Below are positions 57,300 to 64,000 of a stretch of 64,000 nt of DNA, piece by piece. This DNA comes from Ryuthela nishihirai. Its lineage: Eukaryota > Arthropoda > Arachnida > Araneae > Heptathelidae. The notes under the pieces are model-generated. The model saw only the letters and a program-made list of their open reading frames with translations. It made no database searches and had not been told where the DNA came from. Position 1 is the first letter of the stretch. Each line of letters begins with the position of its first letter. The stretch covers positions 2,849,156-2,913,155 of the forward strand of contig JAWZYU010000027.1 of assembly GCA_038380435.1 (NCBI GenBank). Direction: 5' to 3'. Both the position numbers and the translations under genes were made by a program.

Positions 57300-58105
57300 T
57301 CTCTTTTTGAGTGCATTTGGGGACTCTATTCTTTAAAGCCATCCCAGAAATGTGTACATGACCAGCCATGTTCCAAAACCTCCTCAACATTTTTTTTTTT
57401 CGAGAAAATCTGAATTACTTCTGGTATGATCCCTAGTACCTTGTATTAGACAAATGAACACAGGGTTGATGCCTTACACAATTTTTCCTCTACACCCGTC
57501 TTCATTCTGTTACTTAAACAGCTTAATAGTGATTAAATACATAATAAATCAATAATGAGCTGTGGATTCATTTTAAAAAAAAATTATTAAAAGTTAAAAA
57601 AAAAACACTAAAATTTTTATTCTTATAAGAAATCTAAAATTCCTGCTATCGTAGCTGATAAGCTGTAAAGGTGATGCTGGAATTATAACCATTGTCAACA
57701 AACACCTATATATATGTATTATATTAAAAAAAAACAACAACTATCAAGATAAAACATGGCTTAATGGAGTATAAGTAAATTACTTCACTTTAACACTGGT
57801 AAGAACAGGCCCAGATCTAGAGAGTAATCAAGGAGGAGGGCAAGAAACACAATCGTGTCAAAAAAAGGTGGGGGGGGGGGCAGACACTTGATTTCAAATG
57901 CAATATAACATTTCCACCTCTGTTTTATCGGTTTTATAAAAATTTCTCGAAAAATTCATGAAATAAAAAAAAAAATCCTTTTCTGAAAGGAGGAGTGGGG
58001 AGATGGGGGGACACAAGCCCTGAGTTATAACATGCCGTAAACTACAAGTTTATGCACATATTGATTATTAGTTATTGGTTGTTAGGAATTAAAATATATT
58101 TAAGT
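57300..58105. other. Unassigned DNA
   Basis: No gene. A G-run near 57870-57880 and A-runs near 57570-57605 are the only structure seen. Confidence 0.45.
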
Positions 58106-58109
58106 AACA

Positions 58110-58446
58110 CAGGGCCGGACTTATGCATAAGCTAACTAAGCTACTACAGCTTAGGGCCCCATAATGTGAGTGGCCTCAAAGAAATGCCTTTCAAGTTTTA
58201 TTGTGTTAATAAAAAACGTTTTTAATATTTAATCTGTTGTGCACACCCTGTTCATCTTTGCTTATCATGGCTAGAATAATGTTTTCACCATATAAATTTC
58301 GTGTTTATATCTTAATGCTCCCTTCAATCAAAATAAATATATACATATTTCAACTTCCGAATTTTTGGGGCCTCTTAAATTTATATAGCATTGAGCCTCT
58401 TAAATGTGTCATAGCTTAGACCTTGGAAGGTCAAAGTCCAGCTCTG
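58110..58446. mobile_element. hAT-like MITE
   Basis: About 337 bases. Left end CAGGGCCGGACTTATGCATAAGC and right end AAGTCCAGCTCTG are inverted, of hAT type. AGCTTAGGGCCCC and GGGGCCTCTTAAA lie inside. An 8-base duplication is not clear. Confidence 0.65.
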
Positions 58447-58673
58447 ACATAGCATAAAAAAAGTCTCAGCATCTTGTGAGGCTCCTTCAGTTACAAGTGA
58501 AAACAATTAGCCTTCCCATTCAAACAATCTGAGTTTAGTGATAATCATTTCATGGTGATGCTAATTATTTATGATCTGATTATGAATTAAATTTCCTATC
58601 TTATATGATATGAAATATATGATAAAACGCTTAAATCAATTTTGTACATTTTTGACATATGTACTTATTCATA

Positions 58674-58694
58674 TTAATTAATTAATTAATTAAT
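58674..58694. repeat. (ATTA)n microsatellite
   Basis: About five TTAA-period units within wider AT-rich DNA. The flank 58690-58740 recurs near 58950-58985 (CTTAATCGC(A/T)AATAAT). Confidence 0.7.
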
Positions 58695-59079
58695 GAACTT
58701 TAACTTAATCGCAAATAATCAACAATATGTAGCAGGCATCATCCAACGATTAACAATAGATATATTTGCAAAAGTTAATATTTACAATACAGAGAGAATA
58801 GCAACAATTATTTGCACAATGCTTGGATCATTGGCACTCTAGCAAACTTCATATGCAGCATCAGGAATAGTGCTCGCTGCAGTCAACTGAACTGCATCCA
58901 TATGTTTTACCCAGATATATAGGCATCAAAAGAGGAGTTTTTGTTATTAATGAACATAAACTTAATCGCTAATAATTAATATTCATTATGTAGGCATCAT
59001 TCCCAGATCAATCAATATATTACAAAAGTTAGCATTACAATATATCAAGAATAACACAAACGTTATTGTAACTTTTTTT

Positions 59080-59301
59080 TTAACACGCTTGGATTGCCGG
59101 CAGTGGCAGCTTGTCATTTGGCATGGGAAGTTTGTGAGTAGTGAAAGCTATGTATTCTTGAGCTTCCTCAGCTAAGGGAATTTGCAAGTAACCCCTCATT
59201 AAAGCTATTGTGTTTATGAAGAGAGCTTGAGATACTTTCCTTAAAAGTTCATTCATATCTGCCATATGATAAGCATCTGGTATTGTGATTTCATTTCTCA
59301 T
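59080..59301 (-). pseudogene. Ty3/gypsy RT fragment
   Basis: 73 codons: ITIPDAYHMADMNELLRKVS then MRGYLQIPLAEEAQEYIAFT then TTHKLP. This is the RT motif A region; the catalytic Asp of the usual LDLxxGYWQ is replaced (TIALMRGYLQ). The frame ends in unrelated sequence, so RT is truncated before YxDD. Confidence 0.75.
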
Positions 59302-60042
59302 GCAAAAGTCACAGCATAATCACATAGTACCATCTTTTTTAAGCACACATACAATTGGATGAGCAAATGGGTTCACTGTTGGAAATCATTCCCCTTGCTA
59401 GTAATTCCTCAATTTGTTCATCTACAGCCTTCTTTAGCATATCAGGTACTTGATATTGATGTACTTTAGTGGGGCACCTTCCCTCTTTAATCTGAATTTT
59501 GCCTTTTCCTTCTTTAGCCCATCCAGGGATTCCCTTAAAAAATGTGGATGATGCATCAACAGGCCATTCAGTGCCTTAATTTGTCCTTGATCTAACTGTC
59601 TATTTTCTTCCATTTTAATTCTAGGATTTCCCATCTCATTCCATTCTCCAACTTCCAAATGTCCGAAATCATTTTCATCCTCAAAGACTACCCCTGTTAT
59701 TTTGTCTTTCCTGTACAATAAACAATTAAAGAAAAAAAAATTATTGCACTTCTTATCCGCATTAAAAAGCTTCTCTTAATTCAGGGTCGGCTAACTGGTG
59801 CTCTCTAAAAAGCACCATATTTTGTACCATGGGCTCAGAGACATCAGGACTAATGGGATCATCATTAGCATTAAGAAATCTGTCATTTTCTACCTTCGCT
59901 GATGCCACATCAGATGGCTCCAGTCCATTCATAATATTTTCCTTATTAAAATAATTCTTGGTATTCACGAAATTAGTGTCATTCCATTCATTAACTTCTG
60001 TTATTGTTAGGGTGTTTTTCTGGCCAACATCATAGACATTAA

Positions 60043-60471
60043 TCAATACTTTTGAACTTTCTGGGCAAACTTTATATCTTTACTTAAAATACTGGCCTGA
60101 CTACTTAATAACTCATATGCATCCTTGCTTAGGAACATTGGGTTGCATAGCTCAGGAATAAGGGCACACAATAATTCCACTGAAAAGTTAGCAATTACTG
60201 TTTTTCCACCAACTTCAGCAAGTTGTAATTCAAACTTGATCAAGTCAGCTGTAACTGAGTGGCCAAATGCACTGACAAAATCAATCTTTCCACATGGTTT
60301 ATGATAATGTGCTGGGACTACGTTGGATCTGACCACACAGATTTTAGTCCCAGTATCCAGAATGCTATTTATTTTATTATCGCCTATCCTAACTACAATT
60401 TCTACCAATTCGCCAATAAACTTCTGCTTCTCTCTGTTATTAGAATCTCGATGGCTAGCCTCATTAAACAA
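60043..60471 (-). pseudogene. Ty3/gypsy aspartic protease-like domain
   Basis: 142-codon frame. INSILDTGTKICVVRSNVVP (about 35-54) includes the DTG catalytic motif; the usual S/A after DTG is T. A second hydrophobic segment (FSVELLCALIPELCNPMFL) resembles the flap-side ILG region. It would act as a dimer to cut the polyprotein. Its frame is open, but the neighbours are broken. Confidence 0.72.
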
Positions 60472-61436
60472 TTCTGAGACATTGGCTATATGGTAGCAGC
60501 TTTATTAATTGTTCGAGTCATCGACTCAAACTTGTTGAGTCTTTGTGGGCAATCCTTCCTAAAATATCCTGTAGTTCCCAAAACATATCATTTTGTGCAT
60601 AAGGTAAAAATCTTGTTTTATCTCTAATTTGTGGCCTTAAATCTTGGGAATGAAGATTCCTCTATTTCATTTGCTCTGAGAGCTTAGGTCATCTAGGTAC
60701 TGTTATGTTGTATGAATGTAATTCAGCTGTTTCAGCCAGCTTCTGTGGTTCGAACCATGAACAAATTGCCCTCCTGACAGATTACATAGCTCAGTGCAGC
60801 AAAAGACCCCTCTGTCCTCTGACAGATTACATAGCTTCTGCAGGCAAAAGGGTTTTAATTTTGTCTGCCATAACTAATTTCGCAAGATGTGATTGGTTTC
60901 ATGCATTTCAGCTCTTAATATAACAATTTAAAAAATTCTCCAATCTACCGGCGAAAATAAACCAATTCTCGTCATCTTTGTTTGGTAGCCTCATCAAATC
61001 GTTTTCTATATGCAATGGGGGTTAAACAAAATTCGGATAAAATCTTTTCTTTTACCACTTCTTAAGATTTTAGCTATTCTATGCTGAGAGAAGCTATTGC
61101 ATTTTCCGCAAACAAAATTTTCAGCTGCTACCTTATTTATAGCAAACACTTTCTCAGCCTTTTGGAAGAACTGAGGGAGTTCCTCATCATGCTTTGGTGG
61201 ATTTGAAAATGCATTTTTCATAATGCTCAACTAACTATTAAGAGAATTTGAGTTACCTTTGCTAGGACTCCCTCTATTTCCTGCACTAATTTTGAACAAC
61301 TCTATATCTCTTTTAATCTCCAATTCTCTCTTATTTCTATATCACATTTCTTGCAATCTTACCTCTTGTTCATTTCTCCCAATTTGTTTCGATGCTCTAG
61401 TCCAAACTTATGTTAGGGCAATGTTATGTCTGCTAA

Positions 61437-64000
61437 TGTCATCATCATCCTCAAGCAGCCATGGGCTATGGAGGTCCAACCAGACTGTGCAATTTAGTTC
61501 TCCAAGCAAGTCTGTCCTGAACTACATCAACTGCATCTGGCCACTGCACACCAATTCTAATAAGGTCCTGTTTGACATTGTCAGCCCATCGCATTCTAGG
61601 TCTTCTCCTCTTTCTGAGGCCTTTAGGCACACTGTTCATAACCCTATTCGCCAATCTATAATTATCCATATGGGCAACATGACCAAACCAACACAGTCTC
61701 TCTCTTCACAATATGCTGCTTAAAGGAGGTTGCAGACTCCTTTGCCTAACTTCATCATTAGTTACAAAGTTGAACCACCTAATGCCCAAGATGCTGCATA
61801 ACCATCTAGAATCAAAAGCATCTAGTTTCCTGTTATCTTGTTTACAAAGTGTCCAAGTTTCACTGCCATAACTAACCCTAGAAAGAACCAAACTATTATA
61901 CAGTCTAATTTTGTCTTTAAGTATATATACATCTATTTCTCCACACTCTCCATAGATACTTAAAAGTCTCGTCAGCAATCCCTATCCATCTGTTAATCTC
62001 GTGCTGCACATCACCAGTTTCTGTTACATAGCTCCCAAGTTAATTAAATTGAAACACCTACTCAAGACTACAACCATTCAGATTAACTGAATCACAGCCT
62101 GCCTGACCAATTTTCATCACTTTAGTTTTCTCTCTGTTTATAACCAAACCTACTCTACTACCAGTCTGATCAACAGCTCGAATGAAAGAGTTCATCTCAT
62201 CAACATCATTTGCCAAAAGGACCAAATCATCAGCATAATCTAAATCAAAAATTTTCGTCTCTCTGACCCATTTAAGGCCGAAATCTTTCCCTTGAATTGA
62301 ATTTCGCATAACGTAATCAATAACCAAACTAAAGAGAAAAGGAGACAAAATGCACCCTTGTCGAAAACCAGCGTAATGCTAAGCAAATTGCTACAAGCCT
62401 TACCAACTCTCACACACGACTCAGTGTTATTATAGAGGCTTTCGTTATGTTAACTAACTTGTCAGGTATACCATATGATCTCACAATCAACCACAAATTA
62501 TGACGATCAACAGAGTCGAAAGCCTTTTTGAAATCAACAAAGCTAGCAACCAAAGGTTTCTGAAACTCTAAACATTTCTCAACAATATGCCTAAGAGAAA
62601 ATATCTGATCCACACATCCCCTACCACTTCTGAATCCACATTGCACATCACCCAATTGCCTGCCAACCAGATTGTTAATTCTATTAAGAACAATCATGCA
62701 AAGAACTTTACTTGGAACAGGGAGTAGGCTGATACCCCTATAGTTATCACAATAACTGCGATCACCTTTTTTAAAATAGATATAATAATAGCTCTGGTAA
62801 AATCCTTAGGAACCATGCCTTTATCATAAAAGATATTCAAAATTTCAGTCACCCAAGTGGTAACAGAAACATTCGCAGCTCTAAACATTTCTGTAGTAAT
62901 TTCATCTACCCCTGGGGATTTATGAAGTTTAAGTTTAGAAATAGCCAAAATAACTTCAGATTGTGTTATAGGGCCAACATTAAAGTCATCAATGCATCTA
63001 TCATCATTGCAAACAATGGGAGTAGAACTAACCACATTGTTTAGAACATCATTGAAATGCTCACCCCACCTAGCCATGACAGAATCCTCACCTTCTATAA
63101 CCTTATCTTGTTTATCCTTCAATCCCTGTATACCTGTCCGTTTTCTACCACACAAAACATTAACTATCTGGTACAGCTCTCTGCTGTTGTGCTGACTAAC
63201 TGCTTCCTCGGCTTTGTCTGCCAAGCCATCAAGTCAAAGATTCTTATCAGCAGCTAACTGATCCTTTACACGTTTATTAAGCTCTCTGTAATGCTTTCTA
63301 TTAGGACTAGTAGGGTATTGATTAAGGACATTCCTGCAGTTCCTTCTTTATGGAATAAGCTCAAGTGCCTTATCACTAAAATAATTCTGCCTCCTCTGCT
63401 CCTTTTTTCCTAAAAGAGTACTGTTCATTTCCAAAAAAGTCTGTTTAAAATGATCCCATTCTTCCTCAACTTCAGTAGTAAGCATACCATGACTGTCATA
63501 ATGACTAAGTAACCTATCATGGTAAGCTTTGGATATAACTGGGTCTTTCAGAGCTTCAGTATTAAAAGTAAATTTTTCAACCTTAGCACAACACTTTTTA
63601 AGTTTAAGTTGATCCACTTTCAGCTCCCCTACCTGGTGTTCCTAACAGAACTAGCCCATTCGCTGTTAATTAATATATAATCAATCATATTCTTATGCAG
63701 CCCATCGGGTGAAACTCATGTGTATTTATGTATGTCGCAGTGTTTGTAATAAGTAAGTATTTATGTATGTCGCAGTGTTTGTAATAATTATGACGATCAA
63801 CAGAGTCAAAAGCGTTTTTTAAAGTTAGTTATTCTGAATCCATTGAGTTTACTTACCTGTAGGAGACGTTGCCCATTGCCATTGCAGCTATCAATACCAA
63901 AGGGCCTATTACTCCTCCCCAAAGGTCAGAGTCAGTACCAACTTTGGCATTGAAGTCACCTAGAACAAGGGTAATATCTCCTTTCTTGACAGAATTCAAA
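61437..64000 (-). mobile_element. LINE copy 10, long, runs off the window
   Basis: 3' end at 61437 (CATCATCATCCTCAAGC) abuts Ty3/gypsy gag sequence. C-terminal frames lie at 61466-61669 and 61706-61978. YADD-bearing RT lies at 62058-62348 (LDYADDLVLLANDVDEMNSF), motif A at 62410-62697, the RT N-terminus at 62694-63224, and linker at 63348-63617. Endonuclease (GDFN region complement) lies near 63880-63985. A short tandem duplication near 63725-63790 repeats GTATTTATGTATGTCGCAGT. Confidence 0.88.

Larger units (their letters stand above)
59060..61436 (-). mobile_element. Ty3/gypsy-like internal region, decayed
   Basis: Minus-strand order gag, zinc knuckle, protease, linker, RT. Gag-like sequence runs from 61436 (IGRNEQEVRLQE; ELFKISAGNRGSPSKG) to 61006. 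A degenerate knuckle near 60545-60590 reads GTTGYFRKDCPQ. The protease lies at 60471-60043. RT start motifs lie near 59430-59310 (VDEQIEELLARGMI; FAHPIVCVLKKDGT, frame-shifted), continuing at 59301-59080. No LTR was matched to it, and the RT core and integrase are missing. Confidence 0.78.

Noticed and set aside
1..64000. A new defence, biosynthetic or regulatory gene system
   Set aside because: No cluster of host genes is present; apart from HEATR5 exons everything supported is repeat or transposon-derived.

Overview
The window is AT-rich animal nuclear DNA. It holds one recognisable host gene buried in transposable elements. The evidence for a metazoan is spliceosomal exons of a conserved animal protein, APE-type LINEs, tRNA-derived SINEs, Tc1/mariner, hAT-like and TTAA-target DNA transposons, solo LTRs and a Penelope-like element. 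I cannot name the species; an invertebrate is my best guess. There are no bacterial operons, CRISPR arrays or stand-alone tRNA or rRNA genes.

Host gene. Five minus-strand exons (56160-56334, 27467-27718, 18047-18209, 9493-9608, 6004-6303) join in frame through GT/AG introns. They encode an internal part (about 335 codons) of a HEAT repeat-containing protein 5 (HEATR5A/B family), a partner of AP-1 adaptor and clathrin traffic. The introns are about 28.4, 9.3, 8.4 and 3.2 kb and consist largely of mobile DNA. The 5' and 3' ends of the gene lie outside the window.

Mobile DNA, left to right. 1-5.4 kb: satellite monomers, TTAA-target elements, a LINE split by one of them, and a SINE. 7-11 kb: Tc1-like copies, one of which donated an inverted internal patch to a LINE, plus local duplications. 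10.8-15.2 kb: the most complete LINE (endonuclease, reverse transcriptase and C-terminal parts) with two SINEs inserted. 15.7-17 kb: a Penelope-like RT with a triplicated segment. 18.3-20.4 kb: a decayed LTR and an old SINE. 21.6-25.9 kb: a second long LINE, minus strand, carrying a solo LTR. 27.9-29 kb: a LINE fragment carrying an insertion with a perfect 112-base inverted repeat. 29-37.3 kb: an array of about 290-base repeats, apparently split by a 7.1 kb composite with inverted satellite arms. 37.4-42.5 kb: LINE and jockey-like fragments, a small inverted-repeat element with a tRNA-like core, and an inverted repeat-rich region. 42.6-45.0 kb: a TTAA element with SINEs inside. 46.6-51 kb: a jockey/I-like LINE split by a younger LINE fragment. 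51.3-52.9 kb: two solo LTRs. 53.0-55.8 kb: an old mariner carrying a SINE and a younger Tc1. 56.6-57.3 kb: a SINE with a tandemly repeated head. 58.1 kb: a hAT-like MITE. 59-64 kb: a decayed Ty3/gypsy interior abutted by the 3' end of a third long LINE.

No intact autonomous element was seen. Every transposase or polymerase frame is broken by stops, shifts or insertions. The nesting gives relative ages: the LINE family (ten copies) is both host to and invader of other elements, and the TTAA family shows precise target duplications.
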